The notes beneath the pieces were generated by a model, which worked only from the letters and a program-made list of their open reading frames with translations, was not told where the DNA came from and made no database searches. 64,000 bases of DNA, taken from NCBI RefSeq assembly GCF_025628895.1, contig NZ_JAOTJC010000002.1:62001-126000 (forward strand). Direction: 5' to 3'. Below are positions 28,389 through 36,548 of the stretch, piece after piece; within the stretch, counting starts at the first letter, position 1, and every line of letters begins with the position of its first letter. Position numbers and translations under genes: made by a program. This DNA comes from Alteromonas salexigens. Its GTDB lineage: Bacteria > Pseudomonadota > Gammaproteobacteria > Enterobacterales > Alteromonadaceae.

Positions 28389-28709
28389 ATGAATATGAAA
28401 ACCTATATCGAATCCACACTGACAGAGACCTTGTCGCCTGAGCACCTGGACGTACAGGACGAAAGCTATATGCACAATGTCCCGGAAGGCGCCCAGAGTC
28501 ACTTCAAAGTTACCGTTGTCAGTCAGGCGTTTGAAGGGCAACGTTTAATTGCCAGACACCGGCAGGTAAACAGTGTGTTGGCGGACGCGCTGGCAGGACC
28601 GGTTCATGCGCTGGCACTGCATACTCACACACCCGCAGAGTGGGAGGCGAAAGGCGGCCAGGTTGCCGACTCACCGGCATGTCGCGGCGGCAGCCGCTTT
28701 AACGAATAG
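28389..28709 (+). CDS. bolA: BolA family protein
   Basis: A 106-residue BolA/IbaG-type protein. It has the class II KH-like fold signature: an N-terminal helix, 'SHFKVTVVSQAFEG' strand, 'RHRQVNSVLADAL' and the HALALHTHTPAEW C-terminal strand. Such proteins work with monothiol glutaredoxins in iron-sulfur handling and, in E. coli, in stationary-phase morphology. The ATG 28389 has AAGGAG seven bases upstream; an ATG-like start two codons earlier is less likely. Convergent with the AEC carrier, 8 bp apart. Confidence 0.9.
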   Translation: MNMKTYIESTLTETLSPEHLDVQDESYMHNVPEGAQSHFKVTVVSQAFEGQRLIARHRQVNSVLADALAGPVHALALHTHTPAEWEAKGGQVADSPACRGGSRFNE

Positions 28710-28717
28710 TCACCCCG

Positions 28718-29662
28718 TTATAACAGCTGCCAGTAATTCAGCAACGCAAAGCCGGCCACCGTGGTGGGTAACGACACCACGGTGGTAAGGGCGATAATAT
28801 TGGCCGCCAGCCGCGGGTCACCGCCCAGCCCACGCGCCATCACATAACTGGCCGCGGCGGTAGGGGCCATGGTCATCAGATATAACACGCCTAACGGCAT
28901 GCCGCGCAGGCCTGCCCAGTACCCAGCCAGGGTCAAGGCAAGCGGGTAAAGTAAGCATTTACTTAGCATGCTCACCGCTAAGCCAGCCATGTCGCGACCG
29001 ATGCCTCGAAATTGCAGCGACGCCCCGGTACACAGGAGCGCCAAGGGCAAAGTGAGTTGCGCCAGGTAGCTGCCGGTTTGGGTAATGACTTCAGGCAGCG
29101 TGATTTGCCAGTATGAAAATGGCAGCGCCAGCACGATAGCGATAATGAGCGGGTTGGTAAACATACCTTGCACATGCTGAACAAAAGAGCGCCGGGCAGG
29201 CAGATAATAATTCAGTACAAATACCGACAACACGTTATACACCATAGTAATGCAACCCAGAAACACCGACGCCACCGCGATGCCGTGGGTACCGTAAAGG
29301 TTGTCACAATATGCCAGCCCAATGATCCCCATGTTGGCCCGAAACCCGCCCTGTACCACCACACCCCTGGCCGAGCGTGGGGATACTGTCAGGTGACACA
29401 GGCCCATAAGGAACAGAAAGAACACCAGTGTGGCGATGATGGCGGTACCAATGAGGGTCGGGTTGGCCGCTTCGCTGAAGTCAGCCTCGCTGATAGCCAG
29501 AAACAGTAACACCGGCAGGGCCAGATTAAACACCAGTTTTGACGCGCCCACTACAAAGCTGTCAGTGAGCATTCTCCGGCGGTAGAGAATAAGTCCGATA
29601 GCCAGCAGCCCCAGTACAGGACCGGTCACGTTGAGCGCAAAGGTAAAGGTGGCGGTATCCAT
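28718..29662 (-). CDS. AEC (auxin efflux carrier) family transporter
   Basis: A 314-residue inner-membrane carrier with about ten hydrophobic segments arranged in two halves of five, as in the AEC/BASS-type fold. Conserved regions include RANMGIIGLAY and the late PTAAASYVMARGLGGD. Bacterial members move small carboxylates such as malate; the substrate here is unknown. The start at 29662 is chosen because it leads directly into the first membrane segment; upstream in-frame ATGs would add up to 25 residues without similarity to the family. Confidence 0.85.
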   Translation of the reverse strand: MDTATFTFALNVTGPVLGLLAIGLILYRRRMLTDSFVVGASKLVFNLALPVLLFLAISEADFSEAANPTLIGTAIIATLVFFLFLMGLCHLTVSPRSARGVVVQGGFRANMGIIGLAYCDNLYGTHGIAVASVFLGCITMVYNVLSVFVLNYYLPARRSFVQHVQGMFTNPLIIAIVLALPFSYWQITLPEVITQTGSYLAQLTLPLALLCTGASLQFRGIGRDMAGLAVSMLSKCLLYPLALTLAGYWAGLRGMPLGVLYLMTMAPTAAASYVMARGLGGDPRLAANIIALTTVVSLPTTVAGFALLNYWQLL

Positions 29663-29820
29663 ATGAGCCCGATGCAGGAGCGAGACGTTAAGCATACGTG
29701 ATGCTAAGGTCATGCGGCAACTCATTAGTATGACCACGGCACGTCGCGGGTGACGCAGAAAATAGTGAACGATTTCAGAGCGAAAACGAATAAATTGATA
29801 AGGAAATGAAAGGGCTCGCT

Positions 29821-30498
29821 ATGGAAATACTAAAACGGGTGAAAATGACGCCCAAACATATACTGGTGCTCTGGCTTTTTTGCGGCCTGAGCTGGCTGTT
29901 TATTGAACTGGCCTACGTGGTCAATGCGGTGGAGACGGTTGAGCTTGACCGTAAGGTACTGTTGGCCTTGCGGGAAGCCGGGGATACTACTAATCCCCTG
30001 GGGCCGAAATGGCTGGAAGAGATGATGCGGGATGGCACCGCGCTGGGCAGTAACTGGATCTTGTTTTTCATCGTCATTATTGCGGCGGTGTATTTGCGGC
30101 TGATTCGACAAACCCGGCTCGCCGGTTTTTTAGTTATCGCCATATTGTCTGGCTTCGTGGTGGCCTTCAGTCTCAAGCACGGCATCGACCGGCCTCGTCC
30201 TGACCTGGTCCCCCATGCCACTAAGGTGTACACCGCCAGCTTTCCCTCTGCTCATGCCATGATGTCTACCCTGGTGTATTTTACACTGGCAGGGCTGCTG
30301 GCTAATGTGGAGCGTCGCCGGACCGTGAAGTCACTGTTATTTGTGGCTGCCGGTATCCTCACGGTGTGGATAGGGTTTAGCCGGGTTTACCTTGGGGTGC
30401 ACTGGCCGTCAGACGTTCTGGCAGGTTGGTGTGCCGGGGGCTTCTGGGCACTGTTCTGCTATCAGGTGTCAAAACGCCTGCCCTTTCGCGGTGGCTGA
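29821..30498 (+). CDS. PAP2-family membrane phosphatase
   Basis: A 225-residue multi-pass membrane protein with the three type 2 phosphatidic acid phosphatase motifs: KHGIDRPRPD, FPSAHAM and SRVYLGVHWPSD. These supply the phosphate-binding and catalytic residues, acting on lipid phosphates such as undecaprenyl pyrophosphate or phosphatidylglycerophosphate on the periplasmic side. ATG 29821 has AAAGGG six bases upstream; ATG 29806 sits too close to its AGGA. It overlaps the next gene by 8 bp. Confidence 0.88.
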   Translation: MEILKRVKMTPKHILVLWLFCGLSWLFIELAYVVNAVETVELDRKVLLALREAGDTTNPLGPKWLEEMMRDGTALGSNWILFFIVIIAAVYLRLIRQTRLAGFLVIAILSGFVVAFSLKHGIDRPRPDLVPHATKVYTASFPSAHAMMSTLVYFTLAGLLANVERRRTVKSLLFVAAGILTVWIGFSRVYLGVHWPSDVLAGWCAGGFWALFCYQVSKRLPFRGG

Positions 30499-31069
30499 GC
30501 AGCGTATTAGTGAGGCCGGAGCGGTTACTCGCACTGCCAGCTTACTAAAGCAGGATCCCTGGCGCTGGCAATGCCTGCAAGCAGCGCGCGAGCAGGCATT
30601 GGGTGACTGGTATATTGGCGCAGGTTTTTTGCGTAACGCTATCTGGGATGCGTGTCATTGCTATTCCCATTCAACGCCGCTGAATGATGTTGACCTAGTG
30701 TATTTTAATCCAGGGGATAGTGCAGATCACGCCGGGCGTGTCGCCGAGCAACAGTTGGCTGAACAAATACCTGAGGCAAACTGGCAGGTGCGTAATCAGG
30801 CTCGCATGCACAGCCGTCATGGCCATGCGCCGTATCAGTCTGCGGCCGACGCGATAAGCCGTTGGATTGAGGTGCCGACCTGCGTGGGTGTGCGGCTGAA
30901 TAATGATGACACACTGACATTTACCGCGCCGTTTGGGCTGGCGCAAAACTGGTTATGTGAAGTGAGAATAAACCCTGACTACCCACGGCCTGAGGTGTAT
31001 CGCAAACGAGTACAATCAAAGCGCTGGCAGGCAATATGGCCAGCGCTGAGGGTGCTGGATGCAGGCTAA
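30491..31069 (+). CDS. Nucleotidyltransferase family protein (DUF925/NTP_transf_6)
   Basis: A 192-residue protein of the nucleotidyltransferase-like family formerly called DUF925. Family signatures: WYIGAGFLRNAIWD, LNDVDLVYF (the DxD metal pair), 'VRNQARMH' and ADAISRWIEVPTCVGVRL. Enzymatic activity of the family is predicted rather than shown. I use GTG 30491, which overlaps the end of the PAP2 gene; the longer frame runs inside that gene and encodes sequence unlike the family. No clear ribosome-binding site was seen, so coupling to the upstream gene is likely. Confidence 0.82.
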   Translation: MAEQRISEAGAVTRTASLLKQDPWRWQCLQAAREQALGDWYIGAGFLRNAIWDACHCYSHSTPLNDVDLVYFNPGDSADHAGRVAEQQLAEQIPEANWQVRNQARMHSRHGHAPYQSAADAISRWIEVPTCVGVRLNNDDTLTFTAPFGLAQNWLCEVRINPDYPRPEVYRKRVQSKRWQAIWPALRVLDAG

Positions 31070-31105
31070 TCAGACGAAGGGGCCTGGCCTGCTGAATGGT
31101 TCGGC

Positions 31106-31393
31106 TTAGTGGCGGACAACCCGCAGGAACCAGCCCACGAACAATGACACTAACAACCCGAAAAACGACACCAGGGCGGTGATGTACATCAGGTACCCTG
31201 ACAAATCAGGCGTTTCACCGGCCTGTTGGGAGTTGAGCATACCGGATGCCTCAAAGATAAACAGCGCTGCCACTGACAGCAGCAAAATGACCGCCGTTGA
31301 CATCAACGTCGCCTTCCAGAACGTACGCGGTGCATTCCAGTGAATAATACCGGCTACTAAGACTGACAACCCGGTTAATAAATACGGTACCAC
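31106..31393 (-). CDS. Small membrane protein of unknown function
   Basis: A 95-residue protein with three hydrophobic segments (about 3-20, 29-49 and 66-90) and a basic C-terminus (RVVRH). The loop between segments two and three is polar (about 50-65). No known signature. It is a single gene convergent with the nucleotidyltransferase gene and divergent from the SulP gene across 324 bp. Confidence 0.65.
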   Translation of the reverse strand: MVPYLLTGLSVLVAGIIHWNAPRTFWKATLMSTAVILLLSVAALFIFEASGMLNSQQAGETPDLSGYLMYITALVSFFGLLVSLFVGWFLRVVRH

Positions 31394-31717
31394 GGCACCC
31401 CCTTGTTACGTTGAATTGCAGCCGGGATAAGGGTTATACCGGCCTGTATCGAGCCCACTATATTATCATAGAATCGCCAGCCGGGGCAGTGCGTCCCATA
31501 CCCTGGCCGCAGCTCACCCATTGCTACAGGCTCAGTGGTTGATGGAGAGAGCGGTGATGTCTGGTAAGACTCTCGTGGAGTACCTAACCCTTGCGGCGGA
31601 TTTGAGGTAATTAAGTCAGGGATATTCCACGCTTTAACAAACTGTTAAAAGATTTTCCCCGACGATGGTGATAGAATCGCCGCCCGAAATTTAACCAGTA
31701 ATCAAATTTGGACAGAC
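31394..31717. other. 324-bp intergenic region upstream of the SulP gene
   Basis: No convincing gene. It contains two copies of the 11-mer ATAGAATCGCC, at 31468-31478 and 31671-31681. The second overlaps an extended -10-like element and is probably part of the SulP promoter; the first lies in an AT-rich patch and may be a second promoter or chance. Confidence 0.5.
31669..31677 (+). promoter_or_regulatory. Possible extended -10 promoter element for the SulP gene
   Basis: TGATAGAAT fits an extended -10 (TGnTAnAAT) 41 bp before the start codon. No good -35 box lies at the proper distance, so the call rests on the extended element alone. Confidence 0.4.
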
Positions 31718-33283
31718 ATGTTTGATCTCATAACTAAGCGTGACAGCAACGTAAAAAACGATGTGCTGTCTGGGTTGACCGTCGCATTTGCTTTGGTCCC
31801 TGAAGCCGTCGCATTCGCTTTTGTGGCCGGCGTCGAACCCATGATAGGCCTGTATGCGGCCTTCATGATGGGGCTGATAACGTCTGCAATTGGCGGCCGC
31901 CCCGGTATGATCTCCGGGGCAACCGGAGCCATGGCGGTGGTCATGGTAGCCCTCGTCGCCGAGCATGGCGTGCAATATCTGTTTGCCGCTGTACTGTTAG
32001 CCGGCTTATTGCAGGTGATGTGCGGCGTGTTCAGGCTCGGAAAATTCATCCGGCTGGTGCCATACCCGGTTATGCTGGGGTTTGTAAACGGACTGGCAAT
32101 TGTCATATTCCTTGCCCAGCTGGGCCAGTTTAAGGTCGTCAATGCCATGGGTGAGTTGCAGTGGATGCAGGGCTCCATGTTGTACTGGATGGTCGGACTG
32201 GTTGCGCTGACGATGGCAATTATCTACCTGCTGCCAAAGTTAACAACTGCCGTGCCGGCCTCGCTGGTGGCTATTGTCACGGTAACCCTGCTGGTTCATG
32301 GTTTAGATCTCGAAGCGCGCACGGTTATCGACTTTGTGCGTGATCTGCTACCTGCCGATCAGCAGGCGACGGCTTCGCTGGCAGGGGAACTGCCCAGCTT
32401 TGCGATTCCTATGGTGCCTTTCACCTGGGATACTCTGATGATTATTTTGCCTACGGCGGTGATCCTGTGTCTGGTGGGTCTGATCGAGTCGCTGCTGACC
32501 CTGTCGCTGATTGATGAGATGACGGACACCCGGGGCCGGGGTAATAAAGAGTGTATCGGCCAGGGCGTGGCCAATACTGTAAACGGCTTCTTCGGCGGTA
32601 TGGGTGGTTGCGCGATGATTGGCCAGAGCATGATTAATATCAACTCAGGCGGTCGTGGGCGGTTATCCGGTATCACCGCCGCGCTGGTGCTGCTGGGCTT
32701 TATTCTGTTTGCCGCGCCACTGATTGAGATGGTGCCACTGGCGGCGCTGGTTGGGGTCATGTTTGTGGTCGTTATCGCAACGTTTGAATGGGCTTCATTC
32801 AGAATAATCCGAGGGGTGAACAAAGAAGATGCGTTTGTCCTGTTTCTGGTTACTGCCGTCACCGTCATCGCAGATTTGGCGATAGCCGTGGTAGTGGGTG
32901 TGATTGTTTCGGCGCTGGTGTTCGCCTGGAAGCACGCCCGTCACATTGCGGTGAAATCGCATATCGATAACGATGGCTGGAAAGTGTACGAGCTGGAAGG
33001 TCCGCTGTTTTTCGGTTCGGTGACGCATTTCAAAGATCTGTTTGACGTGGCGAACGACCCAGAGGATGTAGTCATTGACTTCCGCGAATCCCGCATCTGG
33101 GATTCGTCCGGCATTGATGCGCTGGATACGCTGGCCGACAAATACGAAGAGAAAGGCAAGAAGTTGCACATTCGTCATATCAGTAAAGAATGCCGGGGCT
33201 TACTGCGTAAGGCGGGCAAATTTGTTGAAATGAACGTGAATGAAGATCCCCGTTATCGGGTAGCGACAGACGAACTGGGCTAA
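31718..33283 (+). CDS. SulP-family anion transporter with STAS domain
   Basis: A 521-residue inner-membrane transporter. The N-terminal sulfate-transporter domain (about 1-385) has a dozen or so membrane segments and begins with the typical [20 protein letters not shown] stretch. A cytoplasmic STAS domain follows (about 410-505; [19 protein letters not shown] with the usual Asp-Ser-Ser). Family members carry sulfate, bicarbonate or dicarboxylates; the SO-type bacterial clade with this start often lies near carbonic anhydrase, but none is here. A strong terminator follows. Confidence 0.92.
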   Translation: MFDLITKRDSNVKNDVLSGLTVAFALVPEAVAFAFVAGVEPMIGLYAAFMMGLITSAIGGRPGMISGATGAMAVVMVALVAEHGVQYLFAAVLLAGLLQVMCGVFRLGKFIRLVPYPVMLGFVNGLAIVIFLAQLGQFKVVNAMGELQWMQGSMLYWMVGLVALTMAIIYLLPKLTTAVPASLVAIVTVTLLVHGLDLEARTVIDFVRDLLPADQQATASLAGELPSFAIPMVPFTWDTLMIILPTAVILCLVGLIESLLTLSLIDEMTDTRGRGNKECIGQGVANTVNGFFGGMGGCAMIGQSMININSGGRGRLSGITAALVLLGFILFAAPLIEMVPLAALVGVMFVVVIATFEWASFRIIRGVNKEDAFVLFLVTAVTVIADLAIAVVVGVIVSALVFAWKHARHIAVKSHIDNDGWKVYELEGPLFFGSVTHFKDLFDVANDPEDVVIDFRESRIWDSSGIDALDTLADKYEEKGKKLHIRHISKECRGLLRKAGKFVEMNVNEDPRYRVATDELG

Positions 33284-33301
33284 TTCGCCCGCACGTCCAC
33301 A

Positions 33302-33332
33302 AGCCCGGTGCCCTGTCACCGGGCTTTTTTTT
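33302..33332 (+). terminator. Terminator after SulP gene
   Basis: Perfect 9-bp stem AGCCCGGTG/CACCGGGCT (33302-33310 and 33317-33325), 6-nt loop, followed by seven more T residues. Confidence 0.95.
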
Positions 33333-33418
33333 GGGTGCCAGGTCACTGTGCTTGCGCCCTTAATCCGGGCCGGTAGTATTAAGTAATCAGGCAGGAAACA
33401 GCACAGAAGGGGCGCCGC

Positions 33419-34423
33419 ATGGCACATGCGTTCAGTGAATTCATTAAAATTATCGGTAAGGGCAAGAAAGGCAGTCGCAGCTTAACCCGTGAGGAGGCGC
33501 GAGACGCCATGGCCATGGTGCTCGACGGGGAAGTGACCGGTGAGCAGCGGGGCGCATTTCTGATGTTGCTGCGCACCCGGGAAGAGACGCCGGAAGAAAT
33601 TACCGGCTTTTTGCAAGCCTGCAGGGAACGCATCCCACCAGCATTAACCACGCTGCCCGTGACTCTGGATATTGGCTGTTATGCGGGCAAACGACGCCAG
33701 CTCCCCTGGTACCTGCTGGCAGTGGCAGTGCTGGCCCGGGCAGGGCACCGTGTGTTACTGCATGGCGCCCACGAGCCCGGTTCCGGGCGCCTGTATGCCA
33801 GTCATGTGTTGCCGGCCCTGGGACTGGATCCGGTGCAGACCGTCGCTGAGGCTGGGGAGCAACTGCAACAGATGGGGGTGAGCTACCTGGATTTGGGGAT
33901 TATCCTGCCGCCACTGGACGAAATTATAAAGCTACGGGAATGGTTTGGCCTGCGTTCCTGCGCTAATACGCTGGCGCGACTGCTTAACCCGTCGCAGGCA
34001 GGCTATGCCGTACAGGGTGTTTATCATATGCACCTGGACCACAAGCACTGCCGGGTAAACGAACAGTTCCCTGAGTTCGATGCGCTGTGTTTCCGGGGCG
34101 ACGGGGGGGATCCGGAAGTGAACGGTGAGCGGCCCACGGAACTATTTATCACCCGTCAGGCCACCACCGTTACGACAGAACTACCGGCTCTGGCGCCCCG
34201 GTGGGCACTCAAGGACAAAACCATGCGGGTGGAGGATTTATTGAGCTACTGGCGTGGAGAAAGCGAGCACGCGTATGGTGAGTATGCGGTCACAGGTACC
34301 CTGGCCAGCTTACTGATGCTGGCCGAAAATTTACCGGTGAACGAGGCTGTTTTGCAGGCACAAAGTCTCTGGAAAACGAGAAATAGTGAGTGCTTACCCT
34401 TCTCCTCGCTCAGTAAATTGTGA
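33419..34423 (+). CDS. YbiB/TrpD2-type glycosyl transferase family protein
   Basis: A 334-residue protein related to anthranilate phosphoribosyltransferase. The helical N-terminal domain (about 1-75, with LTREEARDAMAMVLDGEVT) and the alpha/beta domain are both present. The TrpD glycine-rich loop is replaced (GCYAGKRRQLPW, and HGAHEPGSGR), as in the YbiB group, which binds nucleic acid and does not work in tryptophan synthesis. No trp genes are nearby, in keeping with that. Preceded by a terminator, so it has its own promoter. Confidence 0.83.
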   Translation: MAHAFSEFIKIIGKGKKGSRSLTREEARDAMAMVLDGEVTGEQRGAFLMLLRTREETPEEITGFLQACRERIPPALTTLPVTLDIGCYAGKRRQLPWYLLAVAVLARAGHRVLLHGAHEPGSGRLYASHVLPALGLDPVQTVAEAGEQLQQMGVSYLDLGIILPPLDEIIKLREWFGLRSCANTLARLLNPSQAGYAVQGVYHMHLDHKHCRVNEQFPEFDALCFRGDGGDPEVNGERPTELFITRQATTVTTELPALAPRWALKDKTMRVEDLLSYWRGESEHAYGEYAVTGTLASLLMLAENLPVNEAVLQAQSLWKTRNSECLPFSSLSKL

Positions 34424-34592
34424 GGGTAACAGCGTGGCGTAAATAAACTGTCGAAAGGGGATGTGCAGCCGCTCCAATAAGCCTATACTGGCGCCCACAT
34501 TTGCTGCCCCGCGTGAATATTTTCAGCCGCAGACCCAGGCTGTTGCGCCGGACACTCTATCTATTTATGCAGAATTACGCCGGAGTTGTCAC

Positions 34593-35099
34593 TTGAAATA
34601 CCCGACCCATCCCCAGGAAAGTCAGCGCCTGCAGGCCTTGCTGGACCTTAACCTGCTGGACTCCCCGCCAGACAGTCGCTTCGATGCGATCACCAATGCT
34701 GCGCAGACCCATTTTAACAGTAAGTCAGCGCTGATATCGCTGGTGGCCGAAGACCGGCAGTGGTTTAAATCGAAGCAGGGACTGGCGGCGGATGAAACGC
34801 CGCGCAACGTGTCGTTCTGTACCTATGCCATTGCTGAAGAGCATTACCTGATAGTGCCCGATGCGCTAGCCGATGACCGCTTTGCCAACAATCCGCTGGT
34901 GCGAGGCGAACCCTTTATCCGGGCTTATGCAGGGGTTATTTTGCATTCGCCCGGCGGCTATGAAATCGGCACGTTGTGTCTGTTGTATGACACCCCGCAA
35001 ACTTTTTCGGATGACGATATTGCCATCCTGTGTAAGTTTGCTGAACTGGCCGAAGCTTTGATTCAGGAAGATGCTGCCGGTTCCTCTGCCAGTAAATAA
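34593..35099 (+). CDS. GAF domain protein
   Basis: A 168-residue soluble protein that is essentially one GAF domain. It shows the common start ESQRLQALLDLNLLDSPPDSRFD, then SLVAEDRQWFKSKQGL, RNVSFCTYAI and a closing GTLCLLYDTPQTF. Stand-alone GAF proteins of this type are sensory or redox-related; no ligand can be named. TTG 34593 is taken as the start because GGAG lies seven bases upstream and it gives the family N-terminus; a longer frame begins at 34461. Its 3' end overlaps the convergent HD gene by 37 bp. Confidence 0.78.
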   Translation: MKYPTHPQESQRLQALLDLNLLDSPPDSRFDAITNAAQTHFNSKSALISLVAEDRQWFKSKQGLAADETPRNVSFCTYAIAEEHYLIVPDALADDRFANNPLVRGEPFIRAYAGVILHSPGGYEIGTLCLLYDTPQTFSDDDIAILCKFAELAEALIQEDAAGSSASK

Positions 35100-35674
35100 C
35101 CTTTATCCACCGCCAGTGCGGTCTGTTCTTGTACGTAATTCCACAACGCCGGTGCGCTGTGCTCCAGCTCAGCATTACGGCGTAATATCTGGTCACGGGT
35201 TATGCCGTGTCGCTTCCAGCTGCCCCCGTTAGCGCGCATGTTCTGAAACACTGGGAGTAAGCGATCCATGCTTTTGGCAAAACGTGCATCCGCAGTGGCT
35301 GCGTCTTCAAATTCCTGCCATAACGCACGGAATCGTCTGGCACTCTCGGCAGGCAGCAAGCCAAAGATGCGATCCGCCGCTTCCTGTTCTCGGGCTTCCT
35401 GGGCCTCATGATGGGCGTCGCTGGCAAAGGCAAACATGTCGCCGGCATCAATTTCCACCAGATCGTGGATCAGGATCATCTGCACCACCCGCGTCATGTC
35501 CACATCGTGAGCGGCGTAATCGGCCAGCACTGTGGCCATCAGTGCCACATGCCAGCTGTGCTCCGCAGAATTTTCCTGGCGGTCGCCATCGGCGGGCAGA
35601 CGGATCTGACGTTTCACGGCTTTCAGTTTATCCAGTTCACTAATAAAATCTGCCAGAGCGGCTAGGTTAGTCAT
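35063..35674 (-). CDS. HD-domain phosphohydrolase (YfbR-like 5'-deoxynucleotidase)
   Basis: A 203-residue HD-domain enzyme. The metal-binding residues are in ENSAEHSWHVA (His), LIHDLVEIDAGD (the HD pair) and the later SMDRLLP Asp. The pattern matches YfbR and related 5'-deoxyribonucleotidases that act on deoxynucleoside monophosphates. The ATG 35674 has AGG five bases upstream; the longer frame starts inside the dsbA terminator. The last codons overlap the end of the GAF gene on the other strand. Confidence 0.82.
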   Translation of the reverse strand: MTNLAALADFISELDKLKAVKRQIRLPADGDRQENSAEHSWHVALMATVLADYAAHDVDMTRVVQMILIHDLVEIDAGDMFAFASDAHHEAQEAREQEAADRIFGLLPAESARRFRALWQEFEDAATADARFAKSMDRLLPVFQNMRANGGSWKRHGITRDQILRRNAELEHSAPALWNYVQEQTALAVDKGYLLAEEPAASS

Positions 35675-35706
35675 AAATACCTGCTGTGATTCAATGAAGA
35701 AAACGA

Positions 35707-35728
35707 AAAAACGCGCCACCAGGGCGCG
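35707..35728 (-). terminator. Terminator after dsbA
   Basis: Stem CGCGCC/GGCGCG (35712-35717 and 35723-35728) with a 5-nt loop; read on the minus strand it is followed by six T residues. It separates dsbA from the HD gene. Confidence 0.75.
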
Positions 35729-35753
35729 CTTTTCAATGAGTGCGGCCAGGCGC

Positions 35754-36386
35754 TTATTTTTGCGTAGACAGCCACACGATCAGATCAACAATATCATCCA
35801 TTGTCATGTCTGATGTAAATGTTGGCTGATACTTGCCGTTCACAATAAAGTTAGGCACGCCACTCAGGTACTCGCGGTACTGATCGATTTGCTGGTTATT
35901 TTTCTTCAACATGCTGTTCACGCCGAAGCTGTTAGCCAGCTTGTCGAACTCCGCTGGTTCCACACCATTTACCACAAACACGTTACGCAGATCGTCCAGG
36001 CCGGTAATAGTGGCCCGCTGTTCGTGGATATACTTGAAGATAGCCGCATTCATGGCTTCTTCCTGCTTGATAGCGCGGCCAATCATCATGGCGCGGGTGG
36101 CATCGTCTTGCACGTCAGGGCCGGTAAAGCGCATGAAGTTAACGTGTACCTTGGTGAATTTTACATCATCGCCCATTTTCTCTTTCATCTGAGCTACCAG
36201 CGGCTCAAAGCGGTAGCAATGGGGGCACCAGTATGAGAAAAACTCTTTAATTTCTGGTTTGGCGGAAGCAGGTTCATCCAGCACTGTATAGTGCGTGCCT
36301 TCTTTCCACTTCGCCTCTTGTTCCTGTGCGCACGCCTGCAGCGGTAGCAACAGCGCCATCAGAATAAATAACGCAAATTTTTTCAT
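35754..36386 (-). CDS. dsbA: Periplasmic thiol:disulfide oxidoreductase DsbA
   Basis: A 210-residue thioredoxin-fold oxidase that introduces disulfides into exported proteins. The active site is C54-P-H-C57, with the DsbA helical insertion and a cis-Pro loop (SGVPNFIVNG). The start at 36386 gives a clear signal peptide (MKKFALF...LLPLQACA-Q); the longer frame adds 37 residues without a signal. The signal end contains LQAC, a weak lipobox, so lipid anchoring is possible but cleavage by signal peptidase I after ACA is more likely. In E. coli dsbA follows srkA; here a BtuB-type gene lies between them. Confidence 0.92.
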   Translation of the reverse strand: MKKFALFILMALLLPLQACAQEQEAKWKEGTHYTVLDEPASAKPEIKEFFSYWCPHCYRFEPLVAQMKEKMGDDVKFTKVHVNFMRFTGPDVQDDATRAMMIGRAIKQEEAMNAAIFKYIHEQRATITGLDDLRNVFVVNGVEPAEFDKLANSFGVNSMLKKNNQQIDQYREYLSGVPNFIVNGKYQPTFTSDMTMDDIVDLIVWLSTQK

Positions 36387-36548
36387 TTCGTATTCCCTTG
36401 GGGTAATGCTCAACAGCGCAAAAGAGTACCACAGCCAAATTGACTCGCCTAGAGTGAAGCGGGTATTCGTCGGCGACTGTGGGGTATCGTGCGACAATAC
36501 ACCCGCGCCGGCTGCACGGGCAGAACGCAGGTTTCATCGGTTTGAGGT

